Below are positions 13,415 through 26,759 of a stretch of DNA of 64,000 bases, piece after piece; the first letter of the stretch is position 1; every line of letters begins with the position of its first letter. Location of the stretch: assembly GCA_016946835.1 (NCBI GenBank), contig JACVTC010000130.1, forward strand, positions 235,001-299,000, given 5' to 3'. A model generated the notes under the pieces. It was not told the DNA's origin. It saw only the letters and a program-made list of their open reading frames with translations, and searched no databases. This DNA is from Neocallimastix lanati (nom. inval.). Its lineage: Eukaryota; Neocallimastigomycota; Neocallimastigomycetes; Neocallimastigales; Neocallimastigaceae. The position numbers and the translations under genes were made by a program.

Positions 13415-14327
13415 TTTATAATTCAATGTCACTATTGGTATGAACATATTTCTTCAAAATATTTATCCTTTGATAAAGTAATTTTAAAAATATATATATA
13501 TATATTTAAAAAAAAAAAGGAAATTATTTTTTATAATTAAGAATAATAAGAGTATCTTTTTTTTGTGTTATTTTTTCTTACTTTATTTATACTTATTGCT
13601 TGTATGATCATATATATATAAATTATTTAATCACTTTTATTTTTTTTTTTTTTTTTTTTTTTTGTTATTTTTCTTTGCAAATATGTATATGATATATATA
13701 TATATATATCAAATTATTTAAAATTTAAGTATATTAATTTAAATCATATTATAAATCATCAATTTAATACTAAAATAATAATTTAAATAATAATTAAATA
13801 AAAATTATTATATTATCATATACCATAAGGACTTAAATTTAATGGGTTTGTCAATGGGACCTAGTACAAAAATAAAAATTTTTACTAAAATTTTAATAAA
13901 CCTTTACACAAAACAAAATTTTATGGTATAACTATTTAGAATCATTCCTCTCTCTCTCTCTCTTTTTTTTTTTTTTTTTTTTATTAATATTTTATTTATT
14001 TTGGATTTAATTTGAATCAATGCATTTCATTTCATTTTTTTCCAAGAAGGAAGGATTTCAAATTATAATTTTATTGAATTATTATTTATAAGATTTTTTT
14101 TTAATAAATATACTATTTATTTATTTATTTATTCATTCATTCATTCATTAATTATTATATAATTTTTTTTATATATTTATTTATTATATATAATAATCAT
14201 TATTTAATTATTTAATTATATATTTATTTATTATTTAATATTATTCAATTATTTTTTATATATTTATTTATTATTTATTATATATTTATTAATTATTTAT
14301 TATTTAATTATAGATTATTGATTATTG
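11951..14327. other. AT-rich intergenic DNA
   Basis: TTTA-rich runs (12280-12410), long poly-T (13378-13413, 13640-13663), a short CT run (about 13947-13963) and TA microsatellites. No supported gene. Confidence 0.5.
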
Positions 14328-14328
14328 A

Positions 14329-14886
14329 TTATTATTTATTATTTATTATTTATTAATAAATACTCTTTCTATTATTATTATTTATTATTTATTAATAAAT
14401 ACTCTTTCTATTATTATTATTTATTATTTATTAATAAATACTCTTTCTATTATTATTATTTATTATTTATTAATAAATACTCTTTCTATTATTATTATTT
14501 ATTATTTATTAATAAATACTCTTTCTATTATTATTATTTATTATTTATTAATAAATACTCTTTCTATTATTATTATTTATTATTTATTAATAAATACTCT
14601 TTCTATTATTATTATTTATTATTTATTAACAAATACTCTTTCTATTATTATTATTTATTATTTATTAATAAATACTCTTTCTATTATTATTATTTATTAT
14701 TTATTAATAAATACTCTTTCTATTATTATTATTTATTATTTATTAATAAATACTCTTTCTATTATTATTATTTATTATTTATTAATAAATACTCTTTCTA
14801 TTATTATTATTTATTATTTATTAATAAATACTCTTTTTATTATTATTATTTATTAATAAATACTTTTTTTATTATTATTTATTATT
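14329..14886. repeat. 39-bp minisatellite, about 14 units
   Basis: The unit contains the 16-bp palindrome TATTTATTAATAAATA followed by CTCTTTC and a TAT/TTA filler. CTCTTT recurs every 39 bp from 14362 to 14830. Units are almost identical (one has AACAAAT, the last two are degenerate). Because 39 is divisible by 3 it keeps an open frame with a 13-residue period, which is an artefact rather than a gene. Confidence 0.95.
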
Positions 14887-15711
14887 AATTACTTATTAAT
14901 TTTTATCAATTGCTAATAATTATTTATTACAGCGTATTATTTAATTTTTAATTATCAATTCCAAAGTATAAATTCGGTGATGATAAAAATTATATATATT
15001 ATAAATAACATGATAATGTATTCTCTTTGGTAAATAATGTATGTATTAATCATTGGTTAATTATTTAAAAATTTCTCTGATAATATAAATATTAAATATT
15101 CTGTTATTATATAGTATTTTCATTAATTGTTAAAATATAATCATTGAATTATATTGAAATGTACCTTCAATAATAACAGTCAATATTAACTATTTTTGAG
15201 TATAAAGATGATATTCAACCAGATAACTATTTTAGTATATTAAAAGCTAACTCTTAGCTGTTATAATAAATAGATATTTAGATATAGATATAGATATTGA
15301 TATATTTTTTTTTTTTTAAAAAAAATTTTTTTTAATGTATGCAAAATTTTATACATTAAAAAAAAAAAACTAATTAATATATTAATTATTTTTTTTGTTT
15401 TCACTTTAATTAAAACCATTTTACCAATTTACAATTACTATTATAAATTTTACTTATTCAAATATCAAATTATATTATTATCATGAATAAGAACCTTTTT
15501 TCTTTTTTTAAAAAAAATGTTTTTAATTTATTCATTTCTTATTTAACATGTTTATTGCTACTAATATATATGAATGATATGCCCTTAATTCATACTTTAA
15601 AAAAGTTTATTCTTTTTTCCAATCGATATTTTTATTGGGTATATACTATAGAATATTTATTATAATAATAATGAAAAAAAAAATTTAACTATCACATAAA
15701 ATAAAAGAAGA

Positions 15712-15742
<31 letters not shown>

Positions 15743-15930
15743 GGAATAGATAAATATCCATTTAAAAAATAAAATAGAATGGGATAGGATAGGATAAGAT
15801 AGTAGAGGAAAAAAAATAGTTATGTGAATAAAAGAAATTTAAAATTTTTATATATATTCTTATTATTGATATTTATGTAGAAGTTAACATGCTTATTCAT
15901 TAAATTAAATTATTAAATATGCATTCAATG

Positions 15931-15970
<40 letters not shown>

Positions 15971-16215
15971 TTTCATATCTATTAACTTTTTAATTCACAT
16001 TTTCATATATGTTTAGATATTAAATATAAATATTGTTAATAATTATATTGTTTTTATTATCTCTTTTCCATTTTAATTAAAATTAATATTTTAAATTATA
16101 TTTTATTATTTATTTATTTCATTTTATCTTGATTAAAATCCCTGAATTTTTTTTATTATAATTTATGGAATTATGAAAATTTGAATCAGGTATGACCTGT
16201 AAAGAAATCTATTAG
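14887..16215. other. AT-rich intergenic DNA
   Basis: No supported feature. A 60-codon open frame near 15483-15665 is hydrophobic and has a mixed composition, but it has no recognisable motif or splice context, so I leave it uncalled. A 37-base poly-A run lies near 15932-15968. Confidence 0.45.
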
Positions 16216-16216
16216 A

Positions 16217-16590
16217 TGATTATTTATTATTTATTATTTAATTATTTATTATTTATTATTTATTATTTAATTATTTAATTATTTAATTATTTATTATTTA
16301 ATTATTTATTATTTATTATTTATTATTTATTATTTATTATTTATTATTTATTATTTATTATTTATTATTTATTATTTATTATTTATTATTTATTATTTAT
16401 TATTTATTATTTATTATTTATTATTTATTATTTAATTATTTAATTATTTAATTATATATTATTTAATTATTTATTATTTATTATTTATTATTTATTATTT
16501 ATTATTTAATTATTTAATTATTTATTATTTAATTATTTATTATTTATTATTTATTATTTATTATTTATTATTCAATTATTTAATTATTCT
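16217..16590. repeat. TTATTTAT/TTAATTATTTA satellite
   Basis: About 370 bp made of 7-bp (TATTATT) and 11-bp (TAATTATTTAT) related units in irregular order, flanked by unique A/T DNA. Confidence 0.85.
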
Positions 16591-18902
16591 CATCTATAAA
16601 TCTATTTATCGATATAATATAAAGAAGTTTTTTTGTTAATTTTAACCTTCAATTTTTTTTTATTAATTTTTTTTTTTATTAATTTTTTAATTTTATTTAA
16701 TTTTATTTAATTTAAAATAGAAAAAAAAAAATTAAAAATTTTGGGGGTAATTTTAATTCATAATAAATTTTGATTTAATTTTTTTTTTAAAAAATTTAAA
16801 AATTTAAATTTAAAAAAAAAAAAAAAATTAATTTTAATAAAATATTTAAATATTTATAAAAAAAATTTTTTTTTTAAACTAAAATTATTTAATAAATTTA
16901 TAATTTATTAATTATTACTATTATTATTATTAAATGTTATTATTTATTATTATTACTATGATATATATTAAATATAAATATTAAGCAATTGACATGCGCA
17001 TGGCATTTTGTAATAATTCTGTTTTTATTTTTTTTTATTTTTATTATGATTTATTATTTTTTTTTCTTTTATGACTTTTAAGTTTAGTGTGTTTGTTTCT
17101 AATTTTACACTTGAATTTATACACATTATTCATTAAATATTATAAATATTTTTTATGTACCTAGTATCATTCCACTATTTAAATATTATTTTTTTTCTGA
17201 TAATTCAATTATTATAACTAAAATAAAATATAAATAATGACACTACTAATAACATAATATAGAGATTAAATATAAAGTAAAATAAAAAATAAAAAAAATA
17301 AAATAAAATAGAGAAAAAAAAAAGGAAAAGAGAATCTAAACCATTCATATCTGATGAATGACTGATTAATTTTTATTATCATTTGTGAGTTTATGAAATG
17401 TATTGAAATGAAATAGAAAAAGGTTATGGAAGTAGGAGTGGAATAGAATTTATATTAAATAAAATTAAAAGTCGAGTTTTAAAAATATATAAAAATAATT
17501 TATTAAAGAATGAATTTTAGGAAATAAAATAAAAATAAAAATAAAATAAAATAAAAAAATTTTTTTTTTCTTTTTTTTCTTTTTTTTTTTTTACTTTAAT
17601 TTTTTTTTTTTTAAAAAAAAAATTTTTTTCTTTTATAAAAAAAATTATTAATAAAAGTTTAAAGAGTTTAAAATAAATAAAAATGAAAAAAAAATAAAAA
17701 AAAATTTTTTTCTATTTAATTCGTAATTTTTTTTTTTTTTTTTTCAATATTAAATTTTTTTTTATAAAAAAAAAAGGTTCAAATAATGAATAATAATAAT
17801 TATGAATAATAATAATTTTGAATAATAATAAGAGTAAATGGTTTTTAAAGTTAAATAATAGAAAATTTGGGGTTTTAATTAAAATAAATAAGAAAGGTTA
17901 ATTGAAAAGTTAAAATGAAAAAGAGGATTAAAAGATGAAATAATTTAATAGATTGAATATTTATTTATAGAACTATTAATTAATTATAAATGAGAATATG
18001 TACATTAAATAAACGATAGTTTAAAATAAAATATATAATGCTAAAAAAAAAAATAATTCTTTTATTTTTTATTTTTTATTTTTTTATTTCTTTTTAATAA
18101 TCATTTATAATTAACAATAAAATAAAAGATAATAAAATAAAATAAAAAAAATTTTTTTTTTCTATTTTAGTTTTTGCCTAAACTGATGCATGGCTTCATC
18201 TTACATGCTAACATAAAAAAAAATATAGATTATTGGTAGAAATGATTGAAAATTTAGCAATAAATTGAATATCATGATACATGATACGATTAAGATTTTT
18301 TTTTTTTTTTTTTAATTTCTGATAATGCTACTAATGTTGAGTTTTTTTTTTTTTTAAATATACTTTAAAATTAGATTTGATTAAATCAACTGATAAAGTT
18401 AAAGAAAGTTTTTAATAAAATAAATAATTGCCATATATTATTATTTTACTATTTTATTCTTGTTATAACCACTATTAAATCAAAAATTAAATAAAAATAT
18501 ATCATTTACTCTAGTTATTATTATTATTATTATTATTATAATTTATTATAATTATTTATTATAATTCTTTATTATTATTATTTATTATAATTATTTATTA
18601 TTATTAATTTTTTTTTTCTATTTTTAGTTTCATTTTTAATATATGAAATACACTTTATTTTTATTGAAATACATTCAAAGTGTATCAATATTTAAATGAT
18701 TAAATAATTATACTTTTTATAATTTCTACTTTCAATTTTTCGTTTCATTTTTATTTTTATAAAATAAGTATTGGTCGATTCTTTATTATTATTATTATTA
18801 TTTTACATAGTATTTTATTATTATTATTATTATTATTTTACACAGTATTTTTACAATCACTTATTAGTCTTTTTTTCTTTTTCTTTTCAATATTTTTTTT
18901 TA

Positions 18903-19075
18903 ACTAAGATTTTTAAAATTTCTGCTCCTATTTACTACGAACCAAAAAAAAAAAAAAAAAAAAAAAGACTTTTAATATTGATTACATTTTCATTTATGCC
19001 TTTTTTATTTATTTTTTTTTATCCATTAATGAATCAAAAGGAGCAAAGTCATGCTAAATCTAATCGTCAAAAATA
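18903..19075 (+). other. Possible terminal exon of a small membrane protein
   Basis: An acceptor-like stretch (poly-T then AACTAAG) is followed by an open frame of about 57 codons: ISAPIYYEP, a poly-Lys run, a hydrophobic segment of about 20 residues (LLILITFSFMPFLFIFFYP) and a basic polar tail (QKEQSHAKSNRQK) ending in TAG. Lys-run, membrane segment and basic tail would suit a small single-pass endomembrane protein. I cannot find a convincing first exon upstream and recognise no family, so this may be chance. Confidence 0.2.
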
Positions 19076-21386
19076 GACGAATGAATGAAATGAATGACTA
19101 AAAAAAATTTTTTTTTTAAAGAGATTATCGTAATTTGTGATAGTTAATCGATAACAAAAACTAGCCTTATTCTTAATCTATAAAAATATAATATAATTAA
19201 ATAAATAAAAAAAAATTAACAAATAAAAAAAAATTAAAAAATAAAAATGATAATCTTAATATTGATAAATATAATGATATGTTATAAATCATACCTCTAT
19301 TTATCTATTTATACCTTAATTAACTCTCTATTTTTAAACAATTATAAAAAAAAAAAAAAGTTACATATAAATAAAAAAGAAAAATTTAGTTATAATTTAT
19401 TTTTTTTTTTTTTACTATTTTTCAAAAGCTTATTCACTATCTATTCATTAAATAAAATATATAATTTTTTTTTTTTTTACTTTTACTTTATTTTACTTTA
19501 TTTCTGTTCACTCTTCTATCAAAGGAGACTTTCTCATAATATGATTTAGGAAGCCTTTTTTTCCTTTTTCCTTTTTATTTGACTTTAATTTCGTTTTCTT
19601 TTTTTTCCTTTTTTCTTTTTTTTTAAAAAAAAAAATTTAATGTATTGATTATCAAAGTGATGTTATATATTAATTATATATTATGAATATACTGTAAATA
19701 GGTTAATAAATATATTGTTTAATTTATTTTCTATTTTTATTTAAATATTTAGACTTGAATACTTATATTAGTAATTGACTACAATATATGGGAAGTAAAT
19801 TGAATTTGAATTGCGTCATTTGAAATTATATTCGTATTCAATGCTCAGCTGAATTATTATATTTCATAATACTATTGTTAATATAGATAGAATAACTATT
19901 TTTAAATATCACCATATAATATTCAATCTATTGTAATATATTATCGATTATCTTTCTATTTCTTTATTTTTTTAATTTTAATTTTAATTTTTAATGTTTT
20001 ATTTTTTCAAAATAAAAGTTTAAATTTACAATATATAAAGTTTGAATTGTTCTATTTAATTTCTATACAAATGTTTAATAAAATAATATACTTTAAAATA
20101 TATTATTATATATTACAATTTATTGTTTAATTTTTATTTTTAAAAATTTTTAAAATGTTTAAAAAATTAAATAGACAAATAACTATAGAGTTAATAAATT
20201 ATTATCTTTAAATAAGTGAATAAATAATATATAATTAAAGAAATAATCTATAATTTAAGAATTAATTCATATTCAATAGGAAAACCAGTGAATGAAATAT
20301 ATTGCAATCGATTGCAATCTATACAAAATTTATACTATTTGTATATAATTTGTATATATAAAAATAGAGCTTATTCAGAAATTTATTTATTTATTGTTTA
20401 TATATTCACTTATTTTCTATTTGTGATTTATTTAAGAGTATATACATTTATTTATTTATATTTAACTATTTAAATATTCTATATAGTTTTTTATTCATAA
20501 TTAAATTCAATACAAAAATAATAAATAAATAAATAAATAGATAAATAAATAAATAAATAGATAAATAAATAGATAAATAAATAGATAAATAAATAAATAA
20601 ATAGATAAATAATTAATTAAATAATAGTAATTTATATTTATTATCTTATTAAATTTTATTAAATATTAATAATAAAATATATTTATATTTATATTTATAT
20701 TTATATTTATATTTATATATAAAGGGAAAATAAAAAAATAAAAAAAAAAAAAAAAAAAAAGACCATATTAAATAATTAATAATTAATAAAAACTATTCTA
20801 CTATAAAAAGACAAATAATTCCTACCTTTTTATTTTTACTTTTTTTTTTTTTTTTATATTTTTGTTTTATTCAGTTATTATAAATTTTTTGAAATTGCTA
20901 TAATATGAATTAGAGGATATTTAATTTTTTTTTGAGAAAAAAAAATTTTGTTATTATTTTTATATCTTGACAATTTTTGTATAGAAGTATAATATATGTT
21001 AATTATAGGAATATAAATAAAAAAAAACATATATTATGATATATAAGAGGAAAAAGAAAAGAAAAAAAATTTAAAGAAAAAAAAAAAAGTGTTTAAAAAA
21101 ATTTTTTTATGTTACTATTAACTATTATATTTTATTAAAATATATATATACTCCAAATAATTTAATATTCACATACATAATAACCTACTTTTAATATTAT
21201 TATATTAAACAAAAAAGTTAATTTAAAAAGGTATAAATAATTACTTTTTTATTTATTTATTTATGTGTAAAATACTTTTATTTATAGGAATAAAAAAAAA
21301 AAAGTTGTAATAAGCAATCTAATAATAAAATATTATTATATGAAAGACTTTTTTTTTTTATTTATTAAGTTAATAAATATATAATA

Positions 21387-21419
21387 TTATTATCTTAACA
21401 ATTCTTGTTAAGATAATAA
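21387..21419. repeat. Perfect 15-bp inverted repeat matching the ends of the 28.5-kb foldback element
   Basis: TTATTATCTTAACAA, three bases (TTC), then TTGTTAAGATAATAA. The same word, extended to CTTGTTAAGATAATAA, forms the terminal repeats of the foldback element at 28507-29011. Here the two ends sit back to back, right end then left end, as at a joined-end junction. No element body is present on either side. Confidence 0.7.
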
Positions 21420-21742
21420 ATATATAATATTATGTAAAATAAAAAAAAAAAAACATAATAATAATAATTAGGCATGACTAAATTTAAAGAGTTAAAGAGA
21501 TAAAAATAGTAGAATATTTTTATTATAAATAAATTATTAGCTCGTGTGACATATAATATATATTTAATTCTTATGTAAAAATATTATAAAATATTATAAT
21601 TCAATGTATTTATGATATTAAAAAGAAAAAATATATATTTTTTTAAAAAAACAATAAAAAAAAATAGGAAATAATTTCAAAATATTATTAATAAAAAAAT
21701 TTATAAAATGACCTTATAATAATTAAGAGGATTTTTCTTAAT

Positions 21743-21779
<37 letters not shown>

Positions 21780-22234
21780 AATAAAAATTAAATTTCATTA
21801 AAAAATAGTATTATTTTACATATTTAATCTAAAGTTTATTAATAGATAGTTTTAGTATTTTTGATAGTTTTGATAAATATATATTAATATATTAAATATA
21901 TCATTAAATTTAAAGTGATAATAAAAATCACAGCAAAAAAAAAAAAAAAAAAATTGTTTTAAACTCTATATTTTTAATAAAAATTTTTGGAATATATATT
22001 TTAAATATACTAATAATTTCTTTTCATATATTTTATAATTTTTTATACATTTAGATAATTTAATACATTATATCACAATATTAAATATATATTCATCAAT
22101 AGTATCTATTATTTTCAATATTTTCAATATTTTTTAATACTATATACATTAAATCAAAAGAAAAAAAAAAAGTTAAAAGTTAAAGAAACAATATTAATAT
22201 ATAAAATAATTTGAATTAATTAAAAAAAAAAAAA

Positions 22235-22794
22235 ATGGGTAAATTATTCTTATTATATTTGGATGAAGAAAGTGAAGATAATGAAGACGTTTATTGCTGT
22301 GCAAAGTGTAAAACTCACTTATCTCAATCAGGAGAAATTATTTCAAAAAGTTTTCAAGGTTATACTGGTAAAGCATGGTTATTTAATAGAGTAGTTAATA
22401 TCTTTCAAGGAGAATGTGAAAATAGAAATATGACGACAGGTATTCATAAAGTAGCTGATATTTATTGTTCAAACTGTAAATTAAATGTTGGATGGAAATA
22501 TGTAAGTATTATATACAATGCTATAAATATATTTTAAATTGATTATGGATTAATAGATTGAATTGAATTGAACTCTAAATATTTATAGCCATATATTATA
22601 GAATGTCATTTTAACAGAAAAAAAAAAAAAAATTGATTTTTGTTAAAAATTAAAAAAGAAAATAATATTAATAAAAATTATTATATTATTATTTATATAA
22701 AACTTATATTTAGATTAAAACTTATGAAAACTCTCAAAAATATAAAGAAGGAAAATACATTTTAGAAAAACGTTTAGTTTGTGAACTCAAGTAA
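22235..22794 (+). CDS. Yippee-like zinc-binding protein, two exons
   Basis: Member of the small, highly conserved eukaryotic Yippee family. These proteins fold around one zinc ion and related ones act in protein turnover or chromosome-associated complexes; the role here is unknown. Exons are 22235-22501 and 22714-22794 with a 212-nt intron (GTAAGT...TTTAG) in phase 0, giving 115 aa, close to the usual 110-130. Family landmarks: the first zinc pair CAKC (about 27-30) within YCCAKCKTHLS, then SFQGYTGKAWLFN, GECENRNMTTGIHKVADIYC, and the second pair CSNC within YCSNCKLNVGWKY. Spacing between the pairs is about 50 residues, as in the family. The second exon supplies the typical C-terminus (YENSQKYKEGKYILEK). 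The N-terminus (MGKLFLLYLDEE) matches family starts, which supports the chosen ATG. Confidence 0.93.
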
Positions 22795-23015
22795 ACCGAA
22801 TGATTTTGCAATTAATAACAAAATAATAAATATATATTTATTATTTATTTTTTAATATAATATAAAAAATTATATATAATGGAATAAAATAAAATTATTG
22901 AATGAAAGAAAAAAACAAAGAATTTAATTATTTATTTTATTCTATTAATATAATATAATTTATATATTATATAAATTAACATTAAATATATATTATGAGT
23001 TAAGTCAATTATCAT

Positions 23016-23060
<45 letters not shown>

Positions 23061-23759
23061 AAAAAATCAAATCAAATTAATGGAAATATATATCAAACAA
23101 ATTTTAGTATTATTTTATTCATTTTTTTAGAAATATTTTTTTTTTTTTGTAATTATGTTTTTATTATTATTATAATATGAACTTTTTTTTTTCCCATTTT
23201 TCACATAGAATATTTTATTAAAAAAAAAAATTATTTAATTTAATTTTCCATATTTTATGTATATAAAATATTTTATACCTTTTTTTTTTCATTAGCAAAT
23301 ATAGATAGACTTTTTTTTTTTGTTTTTTTTATTATAATTTTTTTCAATTTTTCATTTATCTACCATCTTTTTGTAAATATTAAACTATTTCTCTTTTATA
23401 AAAACAGAACAAAATATAATTATTTGTTATATATTATAGAAATTTTTTTTTTAAATATTATTTTTTATTAAAACTTTTTTTTTTTTATATTTTTTTCTTT
23501 TAATGAAAAAAGATAAATAATCAAAATGAAAAGAAAAGAAAAGAAAAGAAAAGAAGAAAAAAAAATATGTAATAATATAATTATATTTGTTTTTAAAATT
23601 AATACTCTATAATTATGATGATAATAAATGAATATTTGTTATTTACTTTGTTCATTTATAATAAATAAAAATTTTATAGTATTATTTTTTATTAAATAGT
23701 ACATGGATATTAAACAATAATAAATAAAATAAAAACATTTTTTATATAGCCTATAACAA

Positions 23760-23811
<52 letters not shown>

Positions 23812-24016
23812 GAACGAATATTAATCGTTACTTGTATTTTAAAGATAAAAAAAAAAAAAAAAAAACTAGTATTTCGAATAGTAGTGTATGTAAACACTGT
23901 TGTCATAGATAAATGAATAATGAAGGATATTAAGTGTATACTGATTCTGATAGTCGTCACAAAGAGTATTTACGTTAATAGTAATAGCAATAACAATAGG
24001 AATAGGAATTAGTGAT
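22795..24016. other. AT-rich intergenic DNA between the Yippee-like gene and the element block
   Basis: Homopolymer A/T runs (a 38-base A run near 23021-23058), an AAAAG pentamer run (about 23527-23556) and a TA run (23777-23805). No gene supported. From about 23870 the sequence becomes less A/T-biased, probably marking the approach to element A. Confidence 0.45.
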
Positions 24017-24694
24017 TGTAAGAAAATATAATTATTTTCAACAAAATAATTATATTCTTTTAGTTAAGTTATAATTATTATAACTTTTATTTAATTCATA
24101 TTTCATTTATACACTTAATTATAATTAATAATTTATTTAATTACATATTAAAAATTTATTTAGTTTAATATTAAAATTTTATTTAATTAAATAATTTTTA
24201 TACATTTAAAATAATATTAAATTTATTTAATTATTCACTTAATTATTAGACTTATTAGTTTTAGTTTTCTCCTACTTATTAAATCATAAACTAAAACACT
24301 ATTCTGTATTTTATCATGTATTCTGTATTATTCTGTATTTTATTAATCATGTAATTTTATTATTAATGTATTTTTTTATATTTTTTATGTAAAGTTCTAT
24401 AAAATAGAACTAAATAGATTAAATTTTAAATTTTATGATCGAAATAATTTTCATTATTTTATTCTTTTATTTTCGATCATTATATTAGATTAAGTAATCG
24501 GTTAATTAAGGTTTTTCCAATTATTTCTTAAAAGTAATCGGTTTTACTTAATTAATGCGATGATCGATATGGATAGAATATCGATCAAAAACTTATTTAG
24601 GTTTTTCTTCTAGTCTTTTCCTAGATAAAAAATTTGTTAAGATTAGAACCCCTTTTGATTTTAACCTTATTTTGACAAAAAAGTATAAATAAGG

Positions 24695-24723
24695 CTCTTG
24701 AGTTCTCTTTGAGAAATCAAGAG
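24695..24723 (+). other. Stem-loop just downstream of the TATA-like box in element A
   Basis: CTCTTGA pairs with TCAAGAG, and inside it TTCTC pairs with GAGAA across a TTT loop. It lies about 5 bases after TATAAATAAGG, so it would fall at the very 5' end of a transcript starting in the LTR (the R region). Function unknown; in some retroelements such stem-loops act in RNA processing or template transfer. Confidence 0.5.
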
Positions 24724-24959
24724 TTATTATTATGACAAATATAATAAATAATAATAATAACAATAATAATAAAATAAATATTTTTAATTACTTTTATATT
24801 AATAAAAAATAAATTATTTAATAAAAGAATTTCACAAATATAAACCGGCTCTCTTTCTAAGTTTAGTGCTTCGTTTATTATATTTGCTATAATAAACTCC
24901 AAGTAATTAGATTTGAATCATAGAACAAATAAATACACTAAAATATATGTTTTATTAAT

Positions 24960-25320
24960 ATGATTTTAGGATGTAGAAGTGGAAGTAGTAGGCCCGGAAA
25001 ACGAAGAAAGACCAAGAACCAGTACAGACTTTAGAAGCAGGGGTGTGTTAGAGATCAAGTAGCAGTTTCCGGATTAAGTTTATCTGTCACAGGCGGCGTT
25101 CTGGGCAGCTCTGGACTGGCCTATCCAATGTGTGGTAGGTTGCAATCGTGGTGTACGCGGGAACACGACACCAGTAATAGGCAAGCTGCTCTCGTCATTA
25201 AGTACATACTACTGTTTACTGCTAACACACATCTGGAAAATCGTCTAGAAATGCTTGAGCTCTTTCTTAATAGATTGTTTTCTTTCGCCAAAAACTTCCC
25301 ATCTACAACCTGAAAATCAT
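24960..25320. other. GC-richer segment inside element A, unrecognised
   Basis: A 360-bp patch with far more G and C than anything within 10 kb (GGCGGCGTTCTGGGCAGC and similar). It sits between the LTR-like end and the gag-like region of A. I recognise no domain. It could be the 5' part of the gag region or foreign DNA captured by the element. Confidence 0.35.
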
Positions 25321-26759
25321 GTTAAAACATATTCATTTTTCTTTTTTTTTTCATAAGTATAAATATTATAAGTAGGTAAGATAAAAAAATTGAAATCAAT
25401 AGTAATAAAGCCCAAATTCCAAGTGAAGTTGAATCCTCAAAGCTTTTAACAACTTTAACAGAATTTATTCCTACCTTCTTTTCCGCCAACGGAGTGTTAT
25501 CCAAGGACTTAGCTGATAACAACAAACTTAATATTCATGAGCTCCTGGAACAGAGGGAATTGTTTTTTAAAAAAACATCCTAACTCTTTTTCCACGGATG
25601 ACTTAAAAATTTCTTATGTTATCAGCATGTTACATGGACCTCCAAAGAAATGGGGACTTTCATTGAAGGCTGATGGAACTTTAAATTCGTTTAAGCTATA
25701 AAACCTTTAAGGATATTCTAATAAGCAATTTTGGGGATACTAAGGAACAGAAGGATGTTCTTATCGAACAACTTCTAAACTTAAAACAACTTCATTTGGG
25801 AAGAGCCGCATTATATACTATTGAATTTCGAAGGTTAGCTGGACGAATTGGATGGCCAGACGATGTATGTATTGACCTAATCAGAAGAGGTCTTCTTGAG
25901 GATGTTAAAAACGGAGTTCGACAAATTAGAAAAACCTAAGAATTTATTCGAGGCAACAAATTCCATTATCAATATTGATAGAAAATGTTTACTTAAGCAA
26001 AAAATAAAGACCAATGACTACAAACCGAAGAGTGGTAAATCTTTCAAAACGAAAAAGACACGAAACTAACATGACCGAAAACAAATTTAAACGCAATAAG
26101 CACCATAAGGAACGAGACAATGGAAGTATTTTATCAGCAAATTACACACCAAGTCATAATAATAAAATGACTACAACTTTCCTGTTAACCGTTAATAACA
26201 AAAAAGATTAAAACCAGAATCCTTATTGACTCAGGTTCTGCTAGAAGTTATCTCTGCAAAAGCTTCGTAACAGCAAACAAAATTCCTTATTCAAACCTCT
26301 CAAATACAATCAATGTAAAACTTCCTAATGAAAAGAATATGGCTATAAAACAAAGTTACAAAACGTCTTAAGCTTACTTTCATGGATCATACGGAAACAT
26401 TTGAATTCTTTATAGCCAATTTACAACTTCAAAGACGTATCTGCAAACCTTGGAAGAGATTGGTTAAGACTTCATTCACCTTATATCGATTACAAAAATA
26501 ATAAAATCTACTTCTTGGAAAGCTACTGTAAAAACCATTGCCCTTCTGCTAAGGGTAATAAAATTTGTCTTCCGTCCACCGAATATTACCGCTTCTCTCT
26601 TTACCCAGTAATGAACAGAAGGAAGAAATTTCTATTGACTCAATAATTCCAGATTCCATATCTGAAGACGAACTTAGCGGTATGAACATTTGCGCTGCTT
26701 TAGTTCACAATAGTGAAATTAAGAATACCAACAGAAATAAAAAAAAATAATTAAAAATT

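Larger units (their letters stand above)
16591..22234. other. AT-rich intergenic DNA
   Basis: Poly-T/poly-A runs, TTA microsatellites (18515-18610), AAAT/AGAT tetranucleotides (20515-20610), TTTATA repeats (20685-20720) and long A runs. It includes the exon-like stretch at 18903-19075 and the palindrome at 21387-21419, listed separately. The last few hundred bases should include the promoter of the Yippee-like gene. Confidence 0.45.

Noticed and set aside
14325-14888. 187-codon open frame with a 13-residue period
   Set aside because: Produced by the 39-bp tandem repeat, whose unit length is a multiple of three. Composition is Tyr/Leu/Phe runs with no plausible protein.
14329-16590. CRISPR-like regular repeats
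   Set aside because: Units are directly contiguous with no unique spacers, and the genome is eukaryotic.
19247-19549. Hydrophobic open frames in A/T-rich DNA (19247-19549, 20288-20473, 57143-57376, 57655-57867 and similar)
   Set aside because: Phe/Ile/Tyr/Lys runs expected from poly-T and TA repeats; no motif or codon structure.
25128-25313. Short plus-strand frame in the GC-rich patch of fossil A
   Set aside because: Lies within a degraded element, no recognisable domain, no splice or start context for a host gene.
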